The notes below the pieces were generated by a model. The model was not told the DNA's origin. It saw only the letters and a program-made list of their open reading frames with translations, and did no database searches. Of a DNA stretch of 64,000 nt, positions 22,738-30,361 are shown one piece after another; position 1 is the first letter of the stretch; each line of letters starts with the position of its first letter. The translations under genes were made by a program, and so were the position numbers. This DNA comes from VRUE01 sp963764365 (GTDB lineage: Bacteria > Actinomycetota > Thermoleophilia > Solirubrobacterales > 70-9), in NCBI GenBank assembly GCA_963764365.1, contig CAVXSI010000010.1, positions 7,998 through 71,997 on the forward strand, written 5' to 3'.

Positions 22738-23517
22738 TCAGAGGCCGCAATGGGCCGTGATCGCGTCCGCGACCGCGTTGGGACGCTGCTGCGGCAGGAG
22801 GTGGCCGCCGTCGACTTCGATCAGCCTTGCGTGCAGGTCGCGGGCGAGCTCGCGGACCTGGGAGGGAGGACAGACGCGGTCGCGGTTGCCGGCGACGATC
22901 GTCGTGGGCACTCCGAGGGAAGGGAGGCGACGGGCCAGTGCCGGCATCTCAGCGACGAAAGCGCGCTGCTCGGCATAGAAGCTCCGCCAGACATCGGCGC
23001 CGCGCCATTCCGCGGCGGCCCTCTCCAGGCGGTCGGCTTCCAGGGCCGGCGCCGCCGCATGGGCCAGCCGTCGGAGCGGCGACAGCGCGAGGCCCAGTCC
23101 GGCGACCCAGAAGCCGAGGCGGGTGGCAGGCGGACCGATGAGACGGTTGGCGAGGGCGCGGTCGCGGCGGCTGGGCGAGACGGTCGGCGCCATCGCCCCG
23201 ACCAGCACCAAGCCACGGAGCCGCTGCGGGAACTCTATGGCCGCGGCGAGGGCTATCCCGCTTCCCCAGCTATGTCCGGCCACCACGGCGCGGTCGATGT
23301 GGAGGCGGTCGAGCAGCGCCATGGCCCTCTCGGCGTTGGCCCGGAAGCCGACCGCCCTGCCACCGGTGCTTCCGTAACCCGGACGGTCGGGCGCGATCAC
23401 GCGCATCCGCCCGCGCAGCCTCTCGGTCACGAGCGACCAGTCGGCGCCGGTGCCCGGCTGGCCGTGCAGGAGAAGGGCTGCTGGGCCGCTACCCGTGTCG
23501 ATCGCCGACAGCGTCAC
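22738..23517 (-). CDS. Alpha/beta hydrolase
   Basis: 259 residues with GTG start at 23517, behind a GGAG box; the start lies 29 bases inside the end of the preceding lipid aminoacyltransferase gene, so the two are coupled. Motifs: oxyanion-hole HGQPGTG, nucleophile elbow GHSWGSG, acid in AGNRDRV and the general-base histidine in DGGHLLPQQ. A complete Ser-Asp-His triad is therefore present. A cap-like insertion follows the elbow. Esterase, lipase or haloalkane-type substrates are possible; coupling to an MprF-like gene hints at a lipid substrate. Exact substrate unknown. Confidence 0.8.
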   Translation of the reverse strand: MTLSAIDTGSGPAALLLHGQPGTGADWSLVTERLRGRMRVIAPDRPGYGSTGGRAVGFRANAERAMALLDRLHIDRAVVAGHSWGSGIALAAAIEFPQRLRGLVLVGAMAPTVSPSRRDRALANRLIGPPATRLGFWVAGLGLALSPLRRLAHAAAPALEADRLERAAAEWRGADVWRSFYAEQRAFVAEMPALARRLPSLGVPTTIVAGNRDRVCPPSQVRELARDLHARLIEVDGGHLLPQQRPNAVADAITAHCGL

Positions 23518-25480
23518 CGGGCGCTCCTGCCGGAGCAGCGCCCGGTCTCGCCGGCAAGGCCCAGGCCGGCAGCCGCGGCGCCGGCAGTTGGCCCTCTGCG
23601 AACATCGCCGCCAGGCCGGTGCGGGCGAAGCCGAGGGCGCTGGGCTCGTAGAGCAGGTAGCGGGGCTGCCAGCGCGGCGAGAACTTGGCGTTGAAGCGGT
23701 AGAGGCTCTCGATCTGGAAGTAGGGATTGGCGAGCGCGACGAGCCGGCCCAGGGTGCGCTCGAAGAGGTTGTCGGGATCGCGCAGCAGGCGCGCAAACGC
23801 GGCGAAGTTCAGCGACATCTCCTCGATCCCGCGCTCGCGCAGCATCTCAATCGAGTTGACGACGAGAAACTCGGTAAGCCCATTGACGCTGCCACGGTCG
23901 CGCCGCATCAGCCCCAGCGAGACGGCGGGCCGCCCATAGCAGGGGGCGAAGTGGAGGAAGCCTCGGGCGGTGCCCCCGGCGTCGTGGGCGACAGCCACCA
24001 GGCTCTCCCGGAGGTGATCGCCGCGCAAGCTGTCGATAGCCATCGAGAAGCCGCGCTCGGGTTCCTCGCCGCGCCAGCGACTCGAGACCCGCTCGAGGTT
24101 CTGCAGCTCCTCCTCGGAGAGCTCGCCCACGGTCCGCAGCGAGACGGTGAGGCCCGCCTTCCGGACTCGCGTCACCGCCTGTCGCACCTTGCGGATCGCC
24201 CTGCCGTCCAGCGAGAAGGAAGCGAGGTCGACGATCGCCTCGTCACCGATGTAGAAGGAGCTGAGGCCGGCGCCGGATGCGAGCTCGGCGAATTCCTCGC
24301 TGGCGCCGACGACGCCTAACGCCAGTCCCCGGCTCTCGGCGAATCCGCAGAGCTCGCGGAGCAGGCGCGGCACCGTCTCCGGTGAGCCGATGGGGTCGCC
24401 GGAGACGAGCAAGGTCCCCGCCTCGACGCGATAGCCGACAAAGGCCTGCCGGCTGCGGTCAAAGAAGTGGTGCTTGTCGGCCCTCAGCTTGAAGAAGCTG
24501 AGGGTGTCGCTGCCGTGGGACTCGACCAGTTCCCGGGCCAGCGGTCGCAGTTCCTCGGGCGGGCGGCCGGCAGACCTCGCGAGCGGCCGGAACAGCTGCC
24601 AGGCGATCGCCAGGGCGCCGCCGCTCCAGAGAAGGAGGAGCGAGGCCGGTACCCACTCGAAGGGGTCGCGGTAGCCGACTGGGCCGGCGGAGAGGGTGAG
24701 GATGGCTCCCAGCTCCGCTGCCGCGCGGCTGGGATTGAGCCCCGGGTGCCCCCAGTGGGAAACGGCCATCAGGGTAGCCACACTGATCGCGAGGACCGAG
24801 ATGGCGATCCCGGCGCTGCGCAGCAGGGGGCCGCGCCAGCCGAGCTCGGTGGGGAGGACGACGAAGGCGCCCCGCCCCCAGACCAGGACCGCTGCCAAGC
24901 CCCAGCAGGCGAGCGCCTCCTCTGCGTCGAGCCCCTTCAGCAGGTTGAGTGCCCCGGCGATCAGCAGGGTGGCGAGCGCGAAGCCCCAGGCGCGTCGCCG
25001 GCGGCGCATCAGGTAGATGCCGAGGATCGTCAGTGCGACACCGGCAGAGAGCGCGAGAGCGTGCGCCGCGACCGGGACCTCGCGGGGCACCAGTTCCAGC
25101 AGTACCTGCATCCGGGCGTGCAGGTTCGGGGTCAGGGCGGACGTGATGTTGACGACGCCGATCGCGATGGTGCAGGCACCTGCGAGCGGCGCCAGCCAAT
25201 GTCCCGGGCGGCGGCTGCGCAGCGGCGTCGGGCGGCGGTGCATGCCGGCGCTCCACGCGGCGCTGTCGCGGAGGCGGGGGAAGAGGTCTCGCCAGTCCTT
25301 CCAGAGCATCCACAGTCCGACCAGGAGCACCCCGAGCACGGAGAGGTGCGGCACCGGCCACCCGGCCAAGAGGGCCAGCGTGGAAGCGCCGATGAGGAAG
25401 ATCCCCGCGTGGCACTCGTGAACCCGCAAACCCAGCACATACACGCGCGGACCCAGCTCGTGGCGTTCAATTCGGAGCAA
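23489..25480 (-). CDS. MprF-like membrane protein (DUF2156, aminoacyl-phosphatidylglycerol synthase type)
   Basis: 663 residues. The first half (about 1-320) has eight or so membrane segments, consistent with a flippase-type domain. The second half (about 335-640) is the GNAT-like catalytic domain of lysyl/alanyl-phosphatidylglycerol synthases, with DTLSFFKLRADKHHFFD, AFVGYRVEAGTLLVSGDPIG and YRFNAKFSPRWQPRYLLYE as clear family strings. Such proteins transfer an amino acid from tRNA to phosphatidylglycerol and protect against cationic peptides. The aminoacyl specificity is not readable. Some actinobacterial relatives are fused to a lysyl-tRNA synthetase; this one is not. Confidence 0.83.
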   Translation of the reverse strand: MLRIERHELGPRVYVLGLRVHECHAGIFLIGASTLALLAGWPVPHLSVLGVLLVGLWMLWKDWRDLFPRLRDSAAWSAGMHRRPTPLRSRRPGHWLAPLAGACTIAIGVVNITSALTPNLHARMQVLLELVPREVPVAAHALALSAGVALTILGIYLMRRRRRAWGFALATLLIAGALNLLKGLDAEEALACWGLAAVLVWGRGAFVVLPTELGWRGPLLRSAGIAISVLAISVATLMAVSHWGHPGLNPSRAAAELGAILTLSAGPVGYRDPFEWVPASLLLLWSGGALAIAWQLFRPLARSAGRPPEELRPLARELVESHGSDTLSFFKLRADKHHFFDRSRQAFVGYRVEAGTLLVSGDPIGSPETVPRLLRELCGFAESRGLALGVVGASEEFAELASGAGLSSFYIGDEAIVDLASFSLDGRAIRKVRQAVTRVRKAGLTVSLRTVGELSEEELQNLERVSSRWRGEEPERGFSMAIDSLRGDHLRESLVAVAHDAGGTARGFLHFAPCYGRPAVSLGLMRRDRGSVNGLTEFLVVNSIEMLRERGIEEMSLNFAAFARLLRDPDNLFERTLGRLVALANPYFQIESLYRFNAKFSPRWQPRYLLYEPSALGFARTGLAAMFAEGQLPAPRLPAWALPARPGAAPAGAPGDAVGDRHG

Positions 25481-25560
25481 GGGGCGGGGAATATGGCGGT
25501 TGAACCTAAGGGGGCTCTGAAGGGCGCTGTCGAGCCAGCGAGAACGGGTCGCCGCCGATC

Positions 25561-25600
25561 CGCGCCGCTTGGTTCGCCTTGTGTTCCGCTGGGGGTACTG
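25561..25600 (+). repeat. Dispersed intergenic repeat, copy 3
   Basis: CGCGCCGCTTGGTTCGCCTT then GTGTTCCGCTGGGGGTACTG. It lies upstream of the MprF-like gene and downstream of the dienelactone hydrolase gene. It matches the consensus at nearly every base. Confidence 0.75.
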
Positions 25601-25648
25601 CCTCGCCGAGGGGCAGGGGGGTTCGGGCCCCCGCGCCGTCGCCGCGCG

Positions 25649-26350
25649 TCACGCCGTCTTGAGGCGCGAGTCGAAGAAGGCGAACACCCGGCGCCAGGCA
25701 TCGTCGGCGGCGTCTTCCACGTAGCCGACGTGCAGGGGAAGCAAGACGAGCTTTCCGATCGGGTAGTGGCCCTCCGTCATGAAGCTGTGTCCGGCATCGT
25801 CATAGACCTTGACGTCGTTCTCGACGCCCAGAGACCGGAGATGGTCGGATAGGCGGTCCGCGTGGTCCGGCCCGAAGACCCTGTCCCTACCGCCGAAGGA
25901 AGCGACGATCGGGCAGGCACCGCGGAGGCTGGCCGGCTCCTTCGGGACTTCGGTGTAGTTGGCCGAGGCGACGCGGACGCCGGGTCGACCGCCCGCCACG
26001 TAGGCGAGGGCGAAGGCGCCGCCCATGCAGAAGCCGATCACCCCGATCCGCTCGCCGTCGACGTCCGCCCGCTCTGCAAGCCACGCCCTCGTCTCGTCGA
26101 TGCGGTCGGCGACCCGACCCGGCCTGCCGCTCCTTATCTCCCTGATCGCCCGCGCCAGGCAGATCGCCATCGGTCCGTCGCTGAACAGGTCGGGCATCGC
26201 GGCGACGTAGTCGCGGTCGGCAAATCGGTCGCAGGCTGCCCGGATCTCGGGTCGATCGCCGATCGCCTCGTGCAGCACGACGATGCCTGGGAACACGCCA
26301 CCCCCGCTCGGTCGCGCCACCGCTCCCTTGAGCACGCCTCCGTCCGGCAA
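25649..26350 (-). CDS. Dienelactone hydrolase family protein
   Basis: About 233 residues. The nucleophile motif GFCMGG contains the cysteine typical of dienelactone hydrolases, the acid lies in FGGRDRVFGPDH and the histidine in YDDAGHSFM; HEAIGDRPEI near residue 27 is the family's substrate loop. Enzymes of this group open lactones or related esters. The only initiator in the expected place is TTG at 26350, and the frame stays open upstream with a plausible family-like stretch (DFRRVAADFETEL), so the N-terminus may be a little longer than given. The upstream DNA carries copy 4 of the dispersed repeat. Confidence 0.8.
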   Translation of the reverse strand: MPDGGVLKGAVARPSGGGVFPGIVVLHEAIGDRPEIRAACDRFADRDYVAAMPDLFSDGPMAICLARAIREIRSGRPGRVADRIDETRAWLAERADVDGERIGVIGFCMGGAFALAYVAGGRPGVRVASANYTEVPKEPASLRGACPIVASFGGRDRVFGPDHADRLSDHLRSLGVENDVKVYDDAGHSFMTEGHYPIGKLVLLPLHVGYVEDAADDAWRRVFAFFDSRLKTA

Positions 26351-26436
26351 CTCCGTCTCGAAGTCCGCTGCTACCCGACGGAAATCCTCCCATACGCGGA
26401 TGCGAGGGCCTACAGAGAGATCATTCTCGGCTCGAT

Positions 26437-26477
26437 CCGCGCCGCGTGGTTCGCCTTGTGTTCCCCTGGGGGTACTG
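26437..26477 (+). repeat. Dispersed intergenic repeat, copy 4
   Basis: CCGCGCCGCGTGGTTCGCCT then TGTGTTCCCCTGGGGGTACTG. It lies between the dienelactone hydrolase start and the cyclase-fusion end. One base differs from the core consensus. Confidence 0.75.
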
Positions 26478-26501
26478 GACGCGCCAGGTCACGTGGGGCC
26501 G

Positions 26502-27839
26502 TCAGGCCGCTGCCGCGAGAAGGTGCCAGCTGCCCGGCACGCCCTTCAGCGCGGTGTCTTCTCGGTCGCTGAACTCGAGGCCGGATCCCGCAACCAGATC
26601 CCGAACGGTGCTGGAGACGAGCACCTCGCCCGCAGCGGCCCTCGCGGCGATTCGGGCAGCGATATGGACTGCAATTCCGCCGATATCGTCTCCCATCTCC
26701 TCGACCTCACCGGTATGAACGCCCGCCCGGATCTCCAGCCCAATGCCCCGCAGATCCTCGATCACCGCTTGGGCAAAGCGGATCGCTCTGCCCGGGCCGT
26801 CGAAGGAGGCGAAGAATCCATCACCGGTCGTGTTTAGCTCGGTGCCGCGGAATTCGCCCAGCCGCCGCCGGACCAGCGCCTGGTGGCGCTCGAGCAGGCG
26901 TTTCCAGTCCTGGTCGCCGAGAGTTGCCGCCCGTTCGGTCGATCCGACAATGTCGGTGAACACGATCGTCGCCAACATCCGCTCTGGTTCGGGTGGGGCC
27001 CCGAGCTTGTGGATGAACGACTTGGTCTCGGCCAGCACGAAGTCGTTGGAGTCCGAGGTGGCCCACGAATAGCCGTCGATCAGCCCTGGAATCTCCTTCA
27101 TCGTCACATCGTGCATCCGTTCCGCGACGTACTCGGCACATCCCGCCGATTGCGCTCGGTGCAGGATCAGCGCCGGCGTCCGGACCGCCGGCAACACGTC
27201 GCTGACGTCCCCTTCCATCTGCATGCGCTGAAACGCCACAGCGGCGCCCGGACTCGCGCTCCGCCGCATGTGGTGGACGAACCACGCCGTCACGTTCTCC
27301 TGCTCGGCGAGCGTCGGGCTGTAATCGCGCAGATAGCCTTCGAGGAACTCGGTGTCACCCCATCCGTCAGCGACCTTCCGCAGCCACCGTCCCCACTCCT
27401 GTTCACTGCGGGCCCAGGGATAGTCGGGCCCGCGCTTGCCCTTTGCCTGGGGGTCGTACATCGTCAGGCCGAGAGTTCGCTCGGGGTAGGTCGCGGCGAA
27501 GAGCGTCGAGATGCGCGTCCCCTCGTGGGCTGCCCACAGCAAAGCCCGATCCGATTCGGCGGCGTCCATGGCCGCCCGGACATCGTCCATGCGAGCCTCC
27601 AGCGTTGGCACCTCGCGAACCCGATCCGAGAGCCCGGTGCCACGCTTGTCGAACATCACCACACGCGCGAGCCCACCTAGGCCCCAGAGGAAATCGGCCA
27701 GCAACGGCTGCTCCCAGACCGACGAGAGATCCGAGAGACTGCCGCGGATCAGGACGAGGTCGACTGGGCCGCTTCCGAACACCTGAAACGCGACGCTGAC
27801 GTCGGCGCTTCTCGCGTACTGGGTTTCGGGAACCTTCAC
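26502..27839 (-). CDS. Degenerate alpha/beta hydrolase fused to class III adenylate/guanylate cyclase
   Basis: 445 residues. Residues 1-275 have an alpha/beta-hydrolase layout (FDKRGTGLSD near 64), but the nucleophile elbow reads AAHEGT with H105 where serine is expected, and the usual GxDHxxW histidine segment reads PGLIDGYSW, so both catalytic residues appear lost. Residues about 287-440 are a class III cyclase: LATIVFTDIVGST with metal ligand D296, NTTGDGFFASF with D340, and AGVHTGEVE. Fusions of this kind exist in actinobacteria and related groups. A binding-only hydrolase fold would act as the sensor that sets cyclic nucleotide output. The cyclase part looks intact; substrate base not assigned. 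Confidence 0.83.
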   Translation of the reverse strand: MKVPETQYARSADVSVAFQVFGSGPVDLVLIRGSLSDLSSVWEQPLLADFLWGLGGLARVVMFDKRGTGLSDRVREVPTLEARMDDVRAAMDAAESDRALLWAAHEGTRISTLFAATYPERTLGLTMYDPQAKGKRGPDYPWARSEQEWGRWLRKVADGWGDTEFLEGYLRDYSPTLAEQENVTAWFVHHMRRSASPGAAVAFQRMQMEGDVSDVLPAVRTPALILHRAQSAGCAEYVAERMHDVTMKEIPGLIDGYSWATSDSNDFVLAETKSFIHKLGAPPEPERMLATIVFTDIVGSTERAATLGDQDWKRLLERHQALVRRRLGEFRGTELNTTGDGFFASFDGPGRAIRFAQAVIEDLRGIGLEIRAGVHTGEVEEMGDDIGGIAVHIAARIAARAAAGEVLVSSTVRDLVAGSGLEFSDREDTALKGVPGSWHLLAAAA

Positions 27840-28008
27840 TTTGGCTGGCTGCTCCTCAATGGGATCCGATTTTCGCGCTCGCGTTGCTCACCCGCATCAT
27901 CGCCGGGTTCGAGGATCCAATGCAACCGACCCGGGCAAGGAGCCCGCTAGCTGGATCCGGGGTCGGGTGCCCGGCCGAGCTATCGAGTTCCGGCCTATGC
28001 TTTCGGGC

Positions 28009-28080
28009 ATGACCGAGCGCGTCGCCATCGACAGGCGCTCTTCGGACCTCGAGCAGGCCGCCAAGGGCGGCGCCGGCTGA
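28009..28080 (+). CDS. Possible 23-residue leader peptide coupled to the ureohydrolase
   Basis: ATG at 28009 opens a 23-codon frame whose TGA overlaps the ATG of the ureohydrolase by one base. The peptide is charged (MTERVAIDRRSSDLEQ...). The coupling is neat, but no ribosome site is obvious and the peptide matches nothing I know, so it may be chance. Confidence 0.22.
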   Translation: MTERVAIDRRSSDLEQAAKGGAG

Positions 28081-29063
28081 TGGGTGCTTCGCCCGCAGAG
28101 CCATCGGAGCCGTTGCTGGACCCAGCCCCCCGCACCTTCTTCGGCGCGCCTGTCATAACCGGGATCGACTGCCTGAGCGCGGACGTGGCGTTCCTCGGCG
28201 TGCCCTACGACGGCGGCACCCCGCAGCCGGGGCTGCCGACCGGTCAGCGTGGGGGCCCGGCCGCGGTCCGCGAGGCGAGCCGAGAGCAGTTCGACTACCC
28301 GCGGGTGGCCGCCGGGGCCGCGGATCCCGGGGCCGCGGGCTGGTACGACATCGAGGCCGACCGCGACTATCTGGTGGGGGTGACGATGGCCGACCTCGGC
28401 GACGTCGCGATCCAGGGCTCAGACACCGAGGGGAATTATGCTCGGATCACCGCTGCGGCGAGGGGGGTCGTCGAGCGCGGAGCGCTCATGGTCGCCGTCG
28501 GCGGGGACCACTCGATCAGCCTTCCGCTGGGCCTCGGGATGGAGCCCGTCGGGGACCTTGATGTGGTCCACGTCGATGCACACGCTGACTTCCTCGACGA
28601 CCTGGAGGGAGCCCGCCTAACCGGTGCCAGCCAGCTGCGCCGGTTGGCGGAGCTGCCCTTCGTTGGCAGCGTGACGGCACTTGGCCTGCGCAACGTCGAC
28701 CGCTCCGAGGTCGAGGGTCTCCGAGACCATGGGGGGCGGTGGGCGACCAGCCTCGAAGTGCTGGAGAGAGGTCCGGAGGCTGTGGTCGGCGAGACCGTTC
28801 CCGAGGCCGAGTCGCTGTACGTCTCGATCGATCTCGACGTCCTCGACTCATCCGTCGCACCCGGACACTCGCTCCCCGAGCCGGGAGGGATCGACTACCG
28901 GGCGTTGAGGGGGCTCTTGGCAGCCGTCGCCCGCCGGGGGAGGGTGGCCGGTTTCGATGTCGTCGAGCTGAACCCGGCCCGCGACCCATCCGGGACTACG
29001 GCACGGACTGTCGCCTGGATCGTCACGCACTTTCTCGGTGAGATCTTCGCTGCTCAACGTTGA
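28080..29063 (+). CDS. Ureohydrolase (arginase/agmatinase/formimidoglutamase family)
   Basis: 327 residues. The binuclear manganese ligands are all in place: H144 in GGDHSIS, D166, H168 and D170 in VDAHADF, and D251 and D253 in SIDLDVLDSS. The family hydrolyses guanidino compounds to urea and an amine. The usual proline after the last aspartate (DPxxxPG) is replaced by SSVAPG, which fits the agmatinase/guanidinobutyrase side more than classical arginase, but I cannot fix the substrate. Agmatinase activity would give putrescine. The gene stands alone on the plus strand between minus-strand genes. Confidence 0.84.
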   Translation: MGASPAEPSEPLLDPAPRTFFGAPVITGIDCLSADVAFLGVPYDGGTPQPGLPTGQRGGPAAVREASREQFDYPRVAAGAADPGAAGWYDIEADRDYLVGVTMADLGDVAIQGSDTEGNYARITAAARGVVERGALMVAVGGDHSISLPLGLGMEPVGDLDVVHVDAHADFLDDLEGARLTGASQLRRLAELPFVGSVTALGLRNVDRSEVEGLRDHGGRWATSLEVLERGPEAVVGETVPEAESLYVSIDLDVLDSSVAPGHSLPEPGGIDYRALRGLLAAVARRGRVAGFDVVELNPARDPSGTTARTVAWIVTHFLGEIFAAQR

Positions 29064-29120
29064 GCAGCGCCCAGCTCGTCGCCGTGGGCGCTCCCCCGCC
29101 AGCGAGATCGGCCCGCCTGT

Positions 29121-29164
29121 GACCCGCGCCGCGTGGTTCGACTTGTGTTCCGCTGGGGGTACTC
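29121..29164 (+). repeat. Dispersed intergenic repeat, copy 5
   Basis: GACCCGCGCCGCGTGGTTCG then ACTTGTGTTCCGCTGGGGGT and ACTCC. It lies between the ends of two convergent genes. It carries the best preserved left part (GCCAGCGAGATCG at 29098) shared with the partial copy at 18459. Confidence 0.75.
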
Positions 29165-29218
29165 CGAGGCCGGCCAGTCGCCGGGTTTTCCTACTCACTC
29201 CCCGGTACCGAATCGTCG

Positions 29219-29665
29219 CTATCTGCCGGTCGCGCCGGCTTCCAGGTTGGCGCGCAGCGTGCGATGGTAAGAGGCGAGCTGTCGCTTGAGCATGAACCGT
29301 GCGATCGGTTGCGCGATCCGCGGGATGCCGCGCATCTCGCCCTCGATCAGGCAGTTCACCTGCGTTCCCGAGCCGCTCGGTGAGAACGACCAGGTTCCAT
29401 CGATCGCATGCGGCCCCTCGACGACGTGAACATGGACCCGGTGGGGCCGATCGAAGACCGTGAACTCGACGATCTGCTCGAACTCCTTGGCGCGAGGCGG
29501 CTTCGTACGCTCGCGCACCCGGGTCCCGAGGCGCGGGGGTCCCGCGGTGAGCGGTTCGACCGACGTCTTCGAAGTCTGCCAGTCGGCCAGCTTGGAGGGG
29601 TCGGTCAGGTAGTCGAAGACGAGCTCGGGAGGCCTGTCGGCGCTGAACCTCTGCTCAATCCGCAT
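29219..29665 (-). CDS. SRPBCC-family polyketide cyclase/dehydrase-like protein
   Basis: 148 residues. The opening EQRFSADRPPELVFDYLTDP with the following KLADWQTS and the later GTWSFSPSGSGTQVNCLIE are the usual helix-grip (START/SRPBCC) pattern of small hydrophobic-ligand binding proteins. The C-terminal helix is LKRQLASYHRTLRANLEA. No catalytic residues can be named; many such proteins of unknown role occur in actinobacteria. Ends 156 bases from the ureohydrolase, convergent. Confidence 0.75.
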   Translation of the reverse strand: MRIEQRFSADRPPELVFDYLTDPSKLADWQTSKTSVEPLTAGPPRLGTRVRERTKPPRAKEFEQIVEFTVFDRPHRVHVHVVEGPHAIDGTWSFSPSGSGTQVNCLIEGEMRGIPRIAQPIARFMLKRQLASYHRTLRANLEAGATGR

Positions 29666-29698
29666 CGGGCTTCCACCTGGTGGCTTGTGGCGTGTCGC

Positions 29699-30361
29699 TC
29701 ATGGCATGTGCCCTTCTTCTCTCGCGTTGCCCATTCCGGCCTCGCGGGCCTTGACGATCGCGCCGGCGCGATCGGTCACCTGGAGCTTGTTGAAGACGTT
29801 GGAAACATGGTTGCGGACCGTCTTCAGGCTGAGCACCAACTGCTCGGCGATCGCCTGGTTGTTACGGCCCTGCGCGATCAGCTCCAGTACCTCGCGTTCG
29901 CGCGCGGTCAGCTCCGGGAAGGCCTCCGTGCTCGCCGAGGAGAAGTAGCCGATCAGGCGCCGAGCGATCGCCGGGCCGAAGATCGCCTCGCCGGAGGCGA
30001 TCGAGCGGATCGCCCGCGTCACCTCCTCCTGGTCGGAGCCCTTGAGCAGGTAGCCGCGCGCCCCGGCACGCATCGCGGCGAAGACCGAGTCGTCGTCCTC
30101 GAACATGGTCAGCACGAGAATCCCCACGGCGGGCTCGACGGCGTTGATCTGGCGAGTTGCCTCGATCCCGTTCAGGCCCGGCATACGTAGGTCCATCAGC
30201 ACCACGGCCGGCTTGCGCTCCAGCGCCATGGCGACCGCAGCCTCACCGTCGGCGGCTTCGCCGACCAGCTCGATGTCGGGGACGCCGTCGAGGAGGGCAC
30301 GCAGGCCCTGGCGGAAGACGGGGTGGTCGTCGGCGACGATGACTGAGATCGGTGCGGTCAC
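29699..30361 (-). CDS. LuxR/NarL-type response regulator
   Basis: 220 residues. Receiver domain with the acidic pair DD11-12, phospho-acceptor D57 (VLMDLRMPG) and the conserved lysine in YLLKGSD; the C-terminal LuxR helix-turn-helix runs from LTAREREVLELIAQG to VRNHVSNVFNKLQV. The gene overlaps the kinase gene upstream by 4 bases, making a cognate pair. Phosphorylation should cause dimerisation and DNA binding. Targets unknown. Confidence 0.9.
   Translation of the reverse strand: MTAPISVIVADDHPVFRQGLRALLDGVPDIELVGEAADGEAAVAMALERKPAVVLMDLRMPGLNGIEATRQINAVEPAVGILVLTMFEDDDSVFAAMRAGARGYLLKGSDQEEVTRAIRSIASGEAIFGPAIARRLIGYFSSASTEAFPELTAREREVLELIAQGRNNQAIAEQLVLSLKTVRNHVSNVFNKLQVTDRAGAIVKAREAGMGNAREEGHMP

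Noticed and set aside
27841..28080. A 79-codon frame before the ureohydrolase
   Set aside because: Most of it looks random; only the last 23 codons with the coupled stop are kept, as a low-confidence leader.
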